A stretch of DNA of 64,000 nt from Gluconacetobacter asukensis. Its GTDB lineage: Bacteria > Pseudomonadota > Alphaproteobacteria > Acetobacterales > Acetobacteraceae. Where the stretch lies: assembly GCF_014174375.1 (NCBI RefSeq), contig NZ_JABEQE010000006.1, positions 1-64,000 of the forward strand, in the 5' to 3' direction. This document shows positions 16,828 to 25,832 of this stretch, piece after piece. Within the stretch, counting starts at the first letter, position 1. Each line of letters begins with the position of its first letter. Under the pieces are notes generated by a model. The model saw only the letters and a list, made by a program, of their open reading frames with translations. It was not told where the DNA came from and ran no database searches. A program made the position numbers and the translations under genes.

Positions 16828-17463
16828 ATGGCCCGGCCGCGAGAATTTGACGAAGATGCTGTGCTGGATGCGGCGGTTGCGTGTTTCTGGCGGCACGGGT
16901 TCGATGCGACGTCCATCAGGGACCTGGTCGGGCAGACCGGGTTGACGGCCGCGAGCCTGTACAATGCCTTCGGCGACAAGAGGTCGCTGTTCCGGCTGGC
17001 GCTCGAACGGTATATCGCGGGGGGGATTGGCCCGCGCCTTGCGCGGTATGAGGCCGCGCCGCCGCTGGATGGTGTGCGGGGCTATCTGGACGATGTGGTG
17101 GCGCGTTCGCTGGATGATCCGGCCAGCAAGGGCTGCATGGTGGTGAATGCCGCGCTGGAATTCGCGGCACAGGATGCGGAGTTCCGGCCGCTGATCATCG
17201 GGACGTTCGCCCGGATCGAGGCATTTTTTCTCGACTGCGTTCGGCGGGGGCAGGGCGATGGCAGCATTACGCGCGCGATGGCGGCCGAGGATCTGGCCCT
17301 GCACTGCCTGGCGGTGCTGATGGGGGTGCGGGTGCTGGCGCGTATCCGCCCGGAGCGGGCGGTATTGAACGGAGCCGTGGCGGCGCTTCTGGCCGCGCTG
17401 GCCGCGCGGCCGGAAGAGCGGCTGGACGGGGCTGCGGATCGTTCGGAACGTGGTATGACATGA
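16828..17463 (+). CDS. TetR-family regulator
   Basis: A ~211-aa repressor. The HTH at ~residues 8-55 reads FDEDAVLDAAVACFWRHGFDATSIRDLVGQTG, then LTAASLYNAFGDKRSLF. The ligand domain (GCMVVNAALEFAAQDAEFRPLI) matches the TetR_C group seen in regulators of redox or electrophile-detoxifying genes. It is divergent from two GST genes, which it probably represses. ATGs at 16789, 16816 and 16828 are all in frame; the last gives the usual MARPREFDED start. Confidence 0.85.
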   Translation: MARPREFDEDAVLDAAVACFWRHGFDATSIRDLVGQTGLTAASLYNAFGDKRSLFRLALERYIAGGIGPRLARYEAAPPLDGVRGYLDDVVARSLDDPASKGCMVVNAALEFAAQDAEFRPLIIGTFARIEAFFLDCVRRGQGDGSITRAMAAEDLALHCLAVLMGVRVLARIRPERAVLNGAVAALLAALAARPEERLDGAADRSERGMT

Positions 17464-17562
17464 AAGCCTGGCCGGAAATGTGACTGGCGAGCGGTGGCGC
17501 GCGGGGACGCGCGTCGGATCGTCGTCGGCGCGTGTGCCCGGTCGGGCCACAGGAGACAGACA

Positions 17563-18204
17563 ATGATCTTGCCCGTTACCCATCTTGCCGCGTTTGCGCT
17601 GGTCGCGCTGGGCATGGCGCTGACGCCCGGCCCGAACATGATCTACCTGATTTCCCGTTCCATCTGTCAGGGGCCGCGTGCGGGGCTGGTCTCGCTTGGC
17701 GGCGTGGCGCTTGGATTTGTCTTTTACATGCTGTGCGCCGCGTTCGGGATTACCGCGCTGGTTATGGCTGTGCCCTATGCCTATGCCTATGACGCGCTGC
17801 GGCTGGGTGGGGCGGTGTACCTGCTTTATCTCGCATGGCAGGCGATCCGGCCCGGCGGACGGTCGCCGTTCCAGGTGCGCAAGCTGGCGGCGGATGGCAA
17901 TCGCCGGCTGTTTCTCATGGGTTTCATGACCAATCTGCTGAATCCCAAGATCGCCGTGATGTATCTGTCGCTTCTGCCCCAGTTTACCGTGCCGGGCACG
18001 TCTATGCTGTTCCAGATCCTGATCCTGGGGACCATGCAGATCGTCATCAGCGTGCTGGTGAATGCCGTCATTGCGCTTTCCGCCGGCAATATGGCGAAAT
18101 TCCTTGAATCCAACCCCCGTTTTGCCATGGCCCAGCGCTGGGTGATGGCAACGGTGCTCGGCGGTCTGGCAGCGCGGATGCTGACCGAGCAGCGGGGGGC
18201 CTGA
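17563..18204 (+). CDS. LysE/RhtB-family exporter
   Basis: A 213-aa inner-membrane protein with about six helices and the family signature ALTPGPNMIYLISRSICQGPRAGLVSLGGVALG near the N-terminus, plus GFMTNLLNPKIAVMYLSLLPQF in the middle. Such proteins export amino acids or homoserine lactones. ATG 17563 has AGGAGA seven bases upstream; the longer frame from 17494 is unsupported. It lies 100 bp after the TetR gene and may be co-transcribed with it. Confidence 0.88.
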   Translation: MILPVTHLAAFALVALGMALTPGPNMIYLISRSICQGPRAGLVSLGGVALGFVFYMLCAAFGITALVMAVPYAYAYDALRLGGAVYLLYLAWQAIRPGGRSPFQVRKLAADGNRRLFLMGFMTNLLNPKIAVMYLSLLPQFTVPGTSMLFQILILGTMQIVISVLVNAVIALSAGNMAKFLESNPRFAMAQRWVMATVLGGLAARMLTEQRGA

Positions 18205-18215
18205 AGGAGGCGCAT

Positions 18216-18244
18216 CCCCGATCAGACGGATGGTCTGATCGGGG
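18216..18244. terminator. Bidirectional terminator between lysE-type gene and chemoreceptor
   Basis: A perfect 12-bp stem ccccgatcagac/gtctgatcgggg with loop ggatg lies between two convergent genes. Confidence 0.7.
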
Positions 18245-18264
18245 GCGTGTGCCGGAAGGCGCGG

Positions 18265-20472
18265 CTAGCTGCCGTGCCTTGCCAGTTCCCGGCTGGCGGT
18301 GTTCCGGGAGCCGGGAAGCCTGAAATGCGTGACGAGTTGCGTAAGCTTCTGCGTTTCTCCGGCCAGGCTGCGGGCCGAAGAGCGTGACGTGTCGGCGATG
18401 GATGCGTTTTTCTGGGTGCTCTGGTCCATGACGGTCACCGCGGCGCTGACTTCCTTGAGGCTGGTGGCCTGGTCGCGCGCGCTGTGAACGATCGTGTTCA
18501 GCTTTTCCCCCATTGTCGAGACCAGTCCGGAAATGGTTTGCAGGGCTTTCTCGGTATCGCGCACGCAGGTGGCGCCGGTGTGGATTTCCTCGACCGTCTT
18601 GCGCACGAGGTCGCCGATATCGCGGGCGGCGTCGGTGCAGCGCTGGGCAAGGACGCGGACTTCGTTGGCCACGACGGCGAAGCCTTTTCCGGCGTCGCCG
18701 GCGCGCGCGGCCTCGATGCTGGCATTGAGGGCCAGCACGTTGGTCTGGAACGCGACGCCGTCGATGACCTCGACGATGGCGACGACCTGCGCCGAGCTGG
18801 TTTCGATGCGCTGCATGGCCTGGCGGGTGCGGCTCATGATTTCGGAAGACGATTCGGCTGAATCGCAGGCCTGCGTGCCGATGGCCTGGGTGTTGTTGAT
18901 GACATCCTCGGCATGCGAGACGTTTCGGGTGATCTGATTGATCGCAGCCGTCGTTTCCTCGAGGGCGGCGGCCTGCTGTTCCGTTCGGTCGGCGAGTTCC
19001 TCGGCGCCGGTGGAGACGGTCTGGCTGCCTTTGCGGATCGTATCGACCGCGTTGGAAATGCCTGTGATGGCCGTGGCGAGCTGCTGGATGGACCGGTTGA
19101 AATTGGTCCGCAGCGGTTCGAATTCCTGCGGTAGGGGCTGCTGGATCTGCGACGAGAGGTCGCCGGTCGACAGGGCGTTGAGGGCCGTGCCGATCGTGTC
19201 GATGACCCTGTTGACGTCCTTGAGCCTCTGCTCGTCTTCCTGGCGGCGCCTGGCCTGCTGCGCCTCGTTCCAGCGGCGCTCCTGCTCGGCTTCGGCGTCG
19301 GCCTGCCGGGCCCGGAGAAGGGAACCGCGGAAATTCTCCAGCCCGCGGGCCGTGGCGCCGAGTTCGTCGGATCGCTGCACGCCGTAGACGGTGACGTCGT
19401 AATCGCCATGTTCCAGCGCCGAGACGGACTGCAGCAGGTTGCGCAGCGGTGTGCTCAGCAGCTTGTTGAAGATGAACCACATCAGCGCGACCGACAGGAT
19501 GATCAGCGTCACGCCGGGAATGACGAGGGAGAAGATGTTGTCCCAGACCGGCTTGGTGATGGCCTCGGACGGCACATCGACGATCAGGGTCCAGTACACA
19601 TTGAAATTGTCGATCTTGAGCGGAACGACGATGCGGTCCATCGTGCCGTTATTGAAATTGCGAATGATGGAAAGCTTGTGTTCTGAAATGGCTTTTTCGA
19701 CAAGCGTGTTGGGTGTGTCGTTATAGTGCTTCATCACCAGGGCGGGATCGGGATTGACGATCCAGAACCCCTGGCTGGATAGCAGGGAGATGGTCGACCC
19801 TTCGGCGATCTTGACGTTCTTCAGCAGCGGCGCCAGCCAGCCGAGCGGGACATCGGCCCCGATGACGGCGATTCTCTTGCCGTCGAATGTGATGGGATAG
19901 GTGGGGGACACCATCGGAACCTTCGTATCCGCGTCGATATAAGGTTCCAGCCCGTCGAGGTCGCCGGTCTTGATGATGTTCTTGTAAACGTCGCTGTAAT
20001 GTTCGGGTGGTGTGTTGATCGTGACCTTGCCGTCGGCGCCGCGCAGGACATACGGAAAGAAGATGCCGTGGCTGTTGGTGCCCGGGCCGCCGGGAACCTG
20101 GGTGCCGTCAAATCCGCGCGGGACTTCCTTGAAGTCCATGCCGTAAATGTCGGGAAAGCGCTGCATGTCTTCATACAGGAGGTCGACGATGAACTGCTTG
20201 GTCAGCACGCCGGACCGGTGGGCGGTTTCAATCGTGCTTTGAATGCCGCGGACGACGGTGTTCTGCGCGGTCAGGGCCAGGGTGATCTTCTGTGCCAGGA
20301 TCTGGCTGTTCGAAATCGCCTCGGAATAGATGTTCTTTTCGACCTGGGCCTTCATCTGCGTGCTGGACAGGGTCACCGCGACAAGCTGGATGATGATGAA
20401 GGACAGCCCGCATATCATTATGATTTTTGTGGATAGATATGCGCGGGGGCGCGCATTCGACGATGCGACCAT
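18265..20472 (-). CDS. Methyl-accepting chemotaxis protein
   Basis: A ~735-aa receptor. A membrane helix at ~20-42 precedes a ~300-residue periplasmic domain of the double-Cache type ([42 protein letters not shown]). A second helix ([23 protein letters not shown]), a HAMP region and a long cytoplasmic coiled coil follow. The signalling tip ([39 protein letters not shown]) is highly conserved. I prefer ATG 20472 because the residues before it in the longer frame are unlike a start. No che genes are nearby, so it is an orphan receptor; the ligand is unknown. Confidence 0.9.
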   Translation of the reverse strand: MVASSNARPRAYLSTKIIMICGLSFIIIQLVAVTLSSTQMKAQVEKNIYSEAISNSQILAQKITLALTAQNTVVRGIQSTIETAHRSGVLTKQFIVDLLYEDMQRFPDIYGMDFKEVPRGFDGTQVPGGPGTNSHGIFFPYVLRGADGKVTINTPPEHYSDVYKNIIKTGDLDGLEPYIDADTKVPMVSPTYPITFDGKRIAVIGADVPLGWLAPLLKNVKIAEGSTISLLSSQGFWIVNPDPALVMKHYNDTPNTLVEKAISEHKLSIIRNFNNGTMDRIVVPLKIDNFNVYWTLIVDVPSEAITKPVWDNIFSLVIPGVTLIILSVALMWFIFNKLLSTPLRNLLQSVSALEHGDYDVTVYGVQRSDELGATARGLENFRGSLLRARQADAEAEQERRWNEAQQARRRQEDEQRLKDVNRVIDTIGTALNALSTGDLSSQIQQPLPQEFEPLRTNFNRSIQQLATAITGISNAVDTIRKGSQTVSTGAEELADRTEQQAAALEETTAAINQITRNVSHAEDVINNTQAIGTQACDSAESSSEIMSRTRQAMQRIETSSAQVVAIVEVIDGVAFQTNVLALNASIEAARAGDAGKGFAVVANEVRVLAQRCTDAARDIGDLVRKTVEEIHTGATCVRDTEKALQTISGLVSTMGEKLNTIVHSARDQATSLKEVSAAVTVMDQSTQKNASIADTSRSSARSLAGETQKLTQLVTHFRLPGSRNTASRELARHGS

Positions 20473-21113
20473 CAAAGAGACACTCCGGGAGAAAGGTGAA
20501 GCAAAGTCATGAGGTAAAACCAGTTGCGGATACTCTGACATCTTCGTTGCTTCTACACAAGCGAAGTCTGTCCTTCAGTAAAGATGGACCAGGCAATGAT
20601 ATTATACGACTCAACAATGAATATATACGTCGTTATTGTTTATTTTTGTGTTTTTTCAATAGTATTCATTTATGAAGGTCGTGGAGTTCAATAATTTTCA
20701 GGCCCTGCGCTGGAATAGGGTGATTGTATTGGTTCTAGGATGGATTCTGGTCGGATGGAATTCTCTGCTTGGGTGAGGTGCCTGTCAAAACAACGCGATA
20801 GCGCGTTTTTCGTGATCCGTTGAGACAAAAATCCGCATAAGTGTTTGATGGAATTTGTTTTTCCGCCAGGTGTCCGTGTTCGGACGAGGATCGCCCGTGC
20901 AGGCCGGGGCGGTCTGTGTGCTGCCGGGCCTCGGCGATGTGTCGGATCGGGAAAGCGGGGGCGCGGGGAAGGCAGGGGCTGCGACCCGCTGGGGCGTGTG
21001 GTGCCGGGTATTGCGCGCGGCTTTAACCGCTCTGTGCGCGCCATGTGCGCCTGCATTGCCCGGACCGGGCGCAGGGCGGTCTTTCTTTAGTCTTTGAAGA
21101 AATAAGGAAAGGT
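20473..21113. other. Intergenic region without a supported gene
   Basis: The first 230 bp are AT-rich and should hold the chemoreceptor promoter (minus strand), with an 8-bp inverted repeat aatgaata (20616) / tattcatt (20663). A palindrome aacgcgatagcgcgtt followed by T residues lies at 20792-20809. The rest, up to the tRNA, is GC-rich with short frames of no recognisable content. Confidence 0.5.
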
Positions 21114-21189
21114 TGGCTCCCGAAGTAGGACTCGAACCTACGACCCAGCGATTAACAGTCGCTTGCTCTACCAACTGAGCTATTCGGGA
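21114..21189 (-). tRNA. tRNA-Asn (anticodon GTT), CCA encoded
   Basis: The minus strand reads tcccgaatagctcagttgg...ctgttaatc...ggttcgagtcc...ttcgggagcca. The acceptor stem TCCCGAA pairs with TTCGGGA, the anticodon loop CTGTTAATC gives GTT (Asn), the T loop is canonical, and the discriminator G is followed by encoded CCA. Length is 76 nt including CCA. Confidence 0.96.
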
Positions 21190-21205
21190 TCAGCGCCGGG
21201 GCACC

Positions 21206-21234
21206 GTATAGCGGAGGTTCGGGACGGAGGTAAA
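21206..21234 (-). promoter_or_regulatory. Promoter of tRNA-Asn
   Basis: On the minus strand TTTACC (21234-21229) and CTATAC (21211-21206) are separated by 17 bp and end 17 bp before the tRNA 5' end. This is a good sigma-70-type arrangement. Confidence 0.55.
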
Positions 21235-21375
21235 CCCCCTCGATACGTTTTTTTTTGACGGCTAGGAGAGGAGGCTCCAACCATGCGAAGACGTCTCATG
21301 CGCGATGGGCTGAATCGCGTCGGATAAGGGCTGAAGGGGGCCAAAGACACGGATGGATCAGAAGGCCGGTCATCC

Positions 21376-22452
21376 ATGCGTGGCCTGACGCGGCGGCGCC
21401 TGCTGGTTGCCGCCGGTGGGGTGGCAGGTGGGGCGGCGGTCGTGGGGGCCGTTGTGACGCGCAATCGGGGGCCCCATCCGGTGGTGCGGCACAAGATTAT
21501 GCCCGATGGCCGGGCGCGGCGGCTGGTCCTGTCCTGGCCGTCGTCGAATCGTCTGTTGTTCGCCGTCGCGCGGGCCCGGTTTTTCGGCCCCTACAATCTG
21601 GACGTGACATTGGTGGATGGGCCGCGCACCGGCCGCACGACCATTGCCGATGTGGCGGAAGGGCGGGCCGTGGGAGCGGCGGCGCCGATTCTGACCTGGC
21701 TGGACCGTTTTCGTCTTGGGCCGATTCCGGCCCATCTGGTCAGCGGCCTGCAATCGGGCAGTTTCCGCCTGCTGGTGCGGCGCGGGGTCAAGGGCTCGCG
21801 GCTGGATAATGTCGCCGGGATGCGAATCGCGGTGACGGACCAGGACATGGCCGACCGGCTGTTCTTCTCGGTCATGATGCGGCGCAAGGGCATTGATCCG
21901 GAAAGCGCGGTGCATTGGGTGACACTGGCGCCGACACAGGTGGAGCAGGCCGCGCGGGCGGGCGAGATCGATGCCGTGGCGGCCCATGATCCGCAGGCGT
22001 GGCAGTGGCTGCATTTGCCCGATCCGCTCTTCTTTGAGCTGGAGAACAGCACGACCGGCCATTACGGGGAGCGGACCAATCTGGCCCTTGGCCTGTCCGA
22101 CGCCCTGTTGCGGTCCGACCCGGTGGCGGCGGCGTCGCTGGTGATGGCGCTGCGCGCCGCGTCGGACTGGATTCGCGCCCATCCCGACCAGGCGGCGGAC
22201 CTGGTGGCCGAGGCGATGGAAGGCATGGGTGCGGGCCAGATCCTGGCCATGCTGCGGCATGAGAGCCTGGGCATCAGCCCCGTGGGCGGCGACCTGCGGG
22301 TGCAGGTGTCGCAATATGTGGACGAAATGAAGCTGCTGGGACGGGTGCCCGATACGGTCGGCTCGGCGGCCTATGCACGGCGGCTGTGCGTCAACGTGCT
22401 GGAGGCGGACGAATCCGGCGCGCTGTCGATTCCGGGGAACGGGCCGGCCTGA
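21376..22452 (+). CDS. Tat-exported solute-binding protein, NitT/TauT type
   Basis: A 358-aa periplasmic binding protein. The N-terminus MRGLTRRRLLVAAGGVAGGAAVVGAV is a twin-arginine-like signal. The mature part reads as an ABC substrate-binding fold of the nitrate/sulfonate/bicarbonate class (LVLSWPSSNRLLFAVARARFFGPYNLDVTLVDG, VAGMRIAVTDQDMADRLFF, SDWIRAHPDQAADLVAEAM). No ABC ATPase or permease gene is adjacent, so the transporter partner is elsewhere or the protein has another role. A GC hairpin overlaps its stop codon. Confidence 0.78.
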   Translation: MRGLTRRRLLVAAGGVAGGAAVVGAVVTRNRGPHPVVRHKIMPDGRARRLVLSWPSSNRLLFAVARARFFGPYNLDVTLVDGPRTGRTTIADVAEGRAVGAAAPILTWLDRFRLGPIPAHLVSGLQSGSFRLLVRRGVKGSRLDNVAGMRIAVTDQDMADRLFFSVMMRRKGIDPESAVHWVTLAPTQVEQAARAGEIDAVAAHDPQAWQWLHLPDPLFFELENSTTGHYGERTNLALGLSDALLRSDPVAAASLVMALRAASDWIRAHPDQAADLVAEAMEGMGAGQILAMLRHESLGISPVGGDLRVQVSQYVDEMKLLGRVPDTVGSAAYARRLCVNVLEADESGALSIPGNGPA

Positions 22453-22461
22453 CGCCGGCCC
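22441..22461 (+). terminator. Hairpin overlapping the solute-binding protein stop
   Basis: Stem gggccggc/gccggccc with loop ctgac includes the TGA stop codon and lies between convergent genes. Confidence 0.45.
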
Positions 22462-22497
22462 GATTGCGCTGCGATATTCGGGCGCGTGCCGGAACCG

Positions 22498-23949
22498 TCA
22501 GCCGATGGACGAGCAGAGATATTTGATTTCCAGATATTCCTCGATGCCGTGGCGTGAGCCCTCGCGGCCCAGGCCCGACTGCTTGATGCCGCCGAAGGGG
22601 GCGACCTCGTTGGAGATCAGGCCGGTATTATGGCCGACCATGCCGTATTCCAGGGCCTCGGCGACGCGCCAGACCCGGCGGACATTCTCGGTGTAGAAAT
22701 AGGCGGCCAAGCCGAATTCGGTGTCGTTGGCCATGGCGACCACCTCCTCCTCCGTCTCGAAGCGGAACAGGGGGGCGACGGGGCCGAATGTTTCCTCGCG
22801 CGCCACTTTCATCTTCTGGGTGACGCCGGTCAGGATCGTCGGTTCGTAGAAATTGCCGCCGGCCGGGGGCTGCCTGCCGCCGGTGACCAGGGTGGCGCCA
22901 TGGGCCAGCGCGTCGGCGACGTGGGATTCGACCTTTTCGACCGCCGCGGAATCGATCAGCGGGCCGATGGTCACGCCGGGTTCGGTGCCCTGGCCCAGTT
23001 TCATGGCCCGCACCGCCTCGGCCAGGCGGGCTGCGAAGGCGTCATAGATGCCGGACTGGACATAGAGCCGGTTGGCGCAGACGCAGGTCTGGCCCGCATT
23101 GCGGTATTTCGAGGCCAGCGCGCCCTCGATCGCCGCGTCCAGATCCGCGTCGTCGAAGACGATGAACGGTGCGTTGCCGCCCAGTTCCAGGCTGAGTTTC
23201 TTGATGGTGGGCGCGCACTGGCTCATCAGGATGCGTCCGACCTCGGTGGAGCCGGTGAAGGACAGTTTGCGCACCACGTCCGACCCCGTCAGCACGCCGC
23301 CGATGGCACGGGCGTCGCCGGTGATGACCTGGAACACGCCGGCGGGCACGCCCGCCCGCTCGGCCAGCACGGCCAGGGCCAGTGCGGTCAGCGGCGTCTG
23401 TTCGGCGGGTTTGACGATCATGGTGCAGCCGGCGGCCAGCGCGGGGGCGGCCTTGCGGGTGATCATGGCGGCAGGGAAGTTCCACGGCGTGATCGCGGCG
23501 CACACGCCGACCGGCTGCTTGATGACCAGCAGCCGCTTGTCGGTGGTGGGGGCGGGGATCGTCTCGCCGTAGATGCGCTTGGCTTCCTCGGCGAACCATT
23601 CGAGGAACGAGGCGGCATAGAGGGCCTCGCCCTTCGCCTCGGCCAGGGGCTTGCCCTGTTCGGCCGTCATCAGCGCCGCCAGGTCGTCGGCGTTGGCGAC
23701 CACCAGATCGAACCAGCGGCGCAGGATGGCGCCGCGATCCTTGGCGGTGCGGGCCGACCAGGCGGGCAGCGCGCGGGCGGCCGCGGCGATGGCGGCTTCG
23801 GCTTCGGCCGCGCCCAGGTCGGGCACCTGGCCGACGACGCGCCCGGTCGCGGGGTCGGTCACGGGGGATGTCCGCTCGGGCGCGGTCACCCATTTTCCGT
23901 CGATCAGGCAGTCCGATCGCAACAGGGTCGGGTCTTTCAGCATCACCAT
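22498..23949 (-). CDS. gabD: Succinate-semialdehyde dehydrogenase (NAD(P)+), GabD type
   Basis: A 483-aa aldehyde dehydrogenase. It oxidises succinate semialdehyde to succinate, the last step of the GABA shunt. Seen in the sequence are the cofactor segment TPWNFPAAMITRKAAPALAAGCTMIVKPAEQTPLTAL, the catalytic Glu in LELGGNAPF, the catalytic Cys in GQTCVCANR, and the GabD-like tail NTGLISNEVAPFGGIKQSGLGREGSRHGIEEYLEIKY. ATG 23949 has GGAGG five bases upstream. It is divergent from an IclR regulator with a palindrome between them. Related semialdehydes are possible substrates. Confidence 0.88.
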   Translation of the reverse strand: MVMLKDPTLLRSDCLIDGKWVTAPERTSPVTDPATGRVVGQVPDLGAAEAEAAIAAAARALPAWSARTAKDRGAILRRWFDLVVANADDLAALMTAEQGKPLAEAKGEALYAASFLEWFAEEAKRIYGETIPAPTTDKRLLVIKQPVGVCAAITPWNFPAAMITRKAAPALAAGCTMIVKPAEQTPLTALALAVLAERAGVPAGVFQVITGDARAIGGVLTGSDVVRKLSFTGSTEVGRILMSQCAPTIKKLSLELGGNAPFIVFDDADLDAAIEGALASKYRNAGQTCVCANRLYVQSGIYDAFAARLAEAVRAMKLGQGTEPGVTIGPLIDSAAVEKVESHVADALAHGATLVTGGRQPPAGGNFYEPTILTGVTQKMKVAREETFGPVAPLFRFETEEEVVAMANDTEFGLAAYFYTENVRRVWRVAEALEYGMVGHNTGLISNEVAPFGGIKQSGLGREGSRHGIEEYLEIKYLCSSIG

Positions 23950-23963
23950 TGCCGCCTCCATAT

Positions 23964-23981
23964 CGTTCAGTATATTGAACG
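23964..23981. promoter_or_regulatory. Palindrome between gabD and iclR-type gene
   Basis: Arms cgttca/tgaacg (6 bp) surround gtatat. Further tgaac half-sites lie at 23996 and 24012. The size and spacing are typical of IclR operators in divergent promoters. Confidence 0.5.
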
Positions 23982-24042
23982 CGTGGTCATCATAATGAAC
24001 TGTGGGTGCATTGAACGCCTTCGGTCAAGGCGGGAGAGGGGA

Positions 24043-24825
24043 ATGCGGGCTCACGATGGGATCAGGTCCGGCGGGGCGCATGTGCCGGCGCTGCGGCGGG
24101 CGGTGGCGATTCTCGATCATATTTCGGCCTCCTGCGACGCGCCGACGCTCTCCGGACTGGCGCGCGCGCTGGGATTGCCCAAGAGCACGGCACATGGGCT
24201 GGTGCAGGCGATGGAGGAACTGGGGCTGCTGGTGCGTGCGGCCGACGGCACGCTGCGGACGGGGCCGCATCCGTTGCGCTGGGCGGGGGATTTCCTGGCC
24301 CGGACCGATCTGGTTTCGGTCTTCCGGCAGTCCATCGCCGAGGCGCGGCGATTCGAACGGTTTACCGTGACGATGACGGTGCTGGACGGTGGCGAGGTCG
24401 TTTATATCGCCTGTTCGGATGCCAATCGGCCGCTGGATGTGGCCTTTCGTATCGGCATGCGCCTGCCCGCACCCTTTACCGCCACGGGCAAGGCGCTGCT
24501 GGCGGCCCGGCCCGACGGGGAGTTGGACGCGCTGTTCGGGCTGGGGTTTCCGGCCCCGCTGACGCGCTACAGTGTTGCTTCACTGTCCGATCTGCGGCGG
24601 GAGCTTGTGGAGACGCGGCAGCGGGGTTTTTCGATTGATGACGGGCAGATCCGCGAGGGGTTGTTCTGCCTGGGGGCGACGGTGGGCGATCATACCGGCC
24701 AGGCGGTGGCCGCGCTGGCGTTGTCGCTGACGCGCAGCGAGGCGACGCCGGATACGATCGCCACCCTGGGGGGCGCCCTGGTCGAGGCCGCCGCCGATCT
24801 GTCGTGCCGGCTGGGGGGCGGCTGA
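24043..24825 (+). CDS. IclR-family regulator
   Basis: A 260-aa protein with an N-terminal winged HTH (LRRAVAILDHISASCDAPTLSGLARALGLPKSTAHGLVQAMEELGLL, ~residues 18-65) and a C-terminal effector domain (ERFTVTMTVLDGGEVVYIACSD, RLPAPFTATGKALLAARPD, REGLFCLGATVGDHTG). ATG 24043 has GGAGAGGGG directly upstream; the very long open frame starting at 22630 is antisense to gabD and not real. It is divergent from gabD and probably controls it. Confidence 0.88.
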   Translation: MRAHDGIRSGGAHVPALRRAVAILDHISASCDAPTLSGLARALGLPKSTAHGLVQAMEELGLLVRAADGTLRTGPHPLRWAGDFLARTDLVSVFRQSIAEARRFERFTVTMTVLDGGEVVYIACSDANRPLDVAFRIGMRLPAPFTATGKALLAARPDGELDALFGLGFPAPLTRYSVASLSDLRRELVETRQRGFSIDDGQIREGLFCLGATVGDHTGQAVAALALSLTRSEATPDTIATLGGALVEAAADLSCRLGGG

Positions 24826-24839
24826 CCAGAGGGCTCGGC

Positions 24840-25592
24840 TTATGCCGCCACGTGGCGCTTGCGGGGCGCTTGTGTCTTTGGGGCGGCCTTCGTTCCGCTT
24901 TTCTTTTCGCTCTTCGCACGGGTGGCGGAGGCTTCGTGGCGGAAGATCGTGAGGATCTGGGCCGCGATCTCGGCGGGGGAGAGGCGGCCCTCGTGATACC
25001 AGGTATCCGCGGTATTGAGCAGGCGCAGCAGCAGGATGCGATAGATCTGGCGGTCCAGCCCGGGCGGCAGGGGGAGGGCGTCGACGATCGTGCGGAAGAT
25101 GGTCTCGAACTCGTCGCGCTTCTTGACGAGGATGGCTTTCACCTCCTCGGGCACCGAGCGGAAATTGTTCATGATCGGCAGCGTGAGGGATTCGGGATTG
25201 AGCTGGATTTCCAGCATCTCGGTACACGCGGCCTCCAGCCTTGCCCACGGCGCGGTGTGCGGTGCCATGGCGGCGCGTATGCGCCGCGCCGCCGCGTCCA
25301 GCGCCCGGTCGTGGATTTCGATGAACAGCGCCTCTTTCGAGCGGATATGGTAGTACAGGGACCCGCCCATCATGCCCGCCCGCTCGGCGATCTCGCGGAT
25401 CGAGGTCGCCTTGTAGCCGTATTCGGCGAACAGCTTGGCCGCGATTTCCAGAATTTCCTGACGGCGTTCCAGGTTGGGGGCGGCTTCGGCCGCTGGGACT
25501 GCCTGTGCGCGGCCACGCCTGACCGGGCGGGCCGGGGGCTCGTCATGCGTCCTGCCGGGACCGGTGGTCTTCTGTCTTTGCCTCGCGCTCAC
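24840..25592 (-). CDS. TetR-family regulator with basic C-terminal tail
   Basis: A 250-aa protein. The HTH lies at ~residues 40-85 (RRQEILEIAAKLFAEYGYKATSIREIAERAGMMGGSLYYHIRSKEALF). The ligand domain (LPIMNNFRSVPEEVKAILVKKRDEFETIFRTIVDALPLPPG) resembles the KstR2/TetR_C group that bind acyl-CoAs. The last ~25 residues (KSEKKSGTKAAPKTQAPRKR) are strongly basic and may add nonspecific DNA contact. The first ~38 residues are also Arg/Pro-rich, so the start may be further in. It is divergent from a thiolase gene, which suggests acyl-CoA control of that gene. Confidence 0.84.
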   Translation of the reverse strand: MSARQRQKTTGPGRTHDEPPARPVRRGRAQAVPAAEAAPNLERRQEILEIAAKLFAEYGYKATSIREIAERAGMMGGSLYYHIRSKEALFIEIHDRALDAAARRIRAAMAPHTAPWARLEAACTEMLEIQLNPESLTLPIMNNFRSVPEEVKAILVKKRDEFETIFRTIVDALPLPPGLDRQIYRILLLRLLNTADTWYHEGRLSPAEIAAQILTIFRHEASATRAKSEKKSGTKAAPKTQAPRKRHVAA

Positions 25593-25610
25593 GCCGTCCT
25601 GTGCTCCTGC

Positions 25611-25792
25611 TATCTGATTCCAGATAATTCTTAGTGCATGGCCGGTTCATGTTCCATGGCCTGATGCGCGGTCTGTCCCGGAAATGCGTGCGGGCGGCGG
25701 GGCGGCGCTCAATCATGTGTGATGAGGCGGGACTGTTTTCGGCCTCGACAGGGGTGGGCGCGCTCCATAGAAAGTTGACTAACAAATGTTAG
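25611..25792. promoter_or_regulatory. Two palindromes in the tetR/thiolase divergent region
   Basis: tatctgattccagata (25611-25626, 6-bp arms) lies close to the tetR start, and ctaacaaatgttag (25779-25792, 6-bp arms) lies 40 bp before the thiolase start. The two are different in sequence. The second is the better TetR operator candidate for the thiolase. Confidence 0.45.
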
Positions 25793-25832
25793 GCAAATTT
25801 CGGCCAGCGTGACGTATGAAGGGTGCGACATC

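Noticed and set aside
20792-20809. Palindrome aacgcgatagcgcgtt followed by T residues
   Set aside because: It looks like a terminator on the plus strand, but no plus-strand gene ends there; kept only as a note in the intergenic entry.
20785-21174. 129-aa minus-strand frame starting MVEQATVNRWVVGSSPTSGAN
   Set aside because: This is the translation of the tRNA-Asn gene and its flank; the VGSSPTSG string is a classic artefact of tRNA T-arm sequence.
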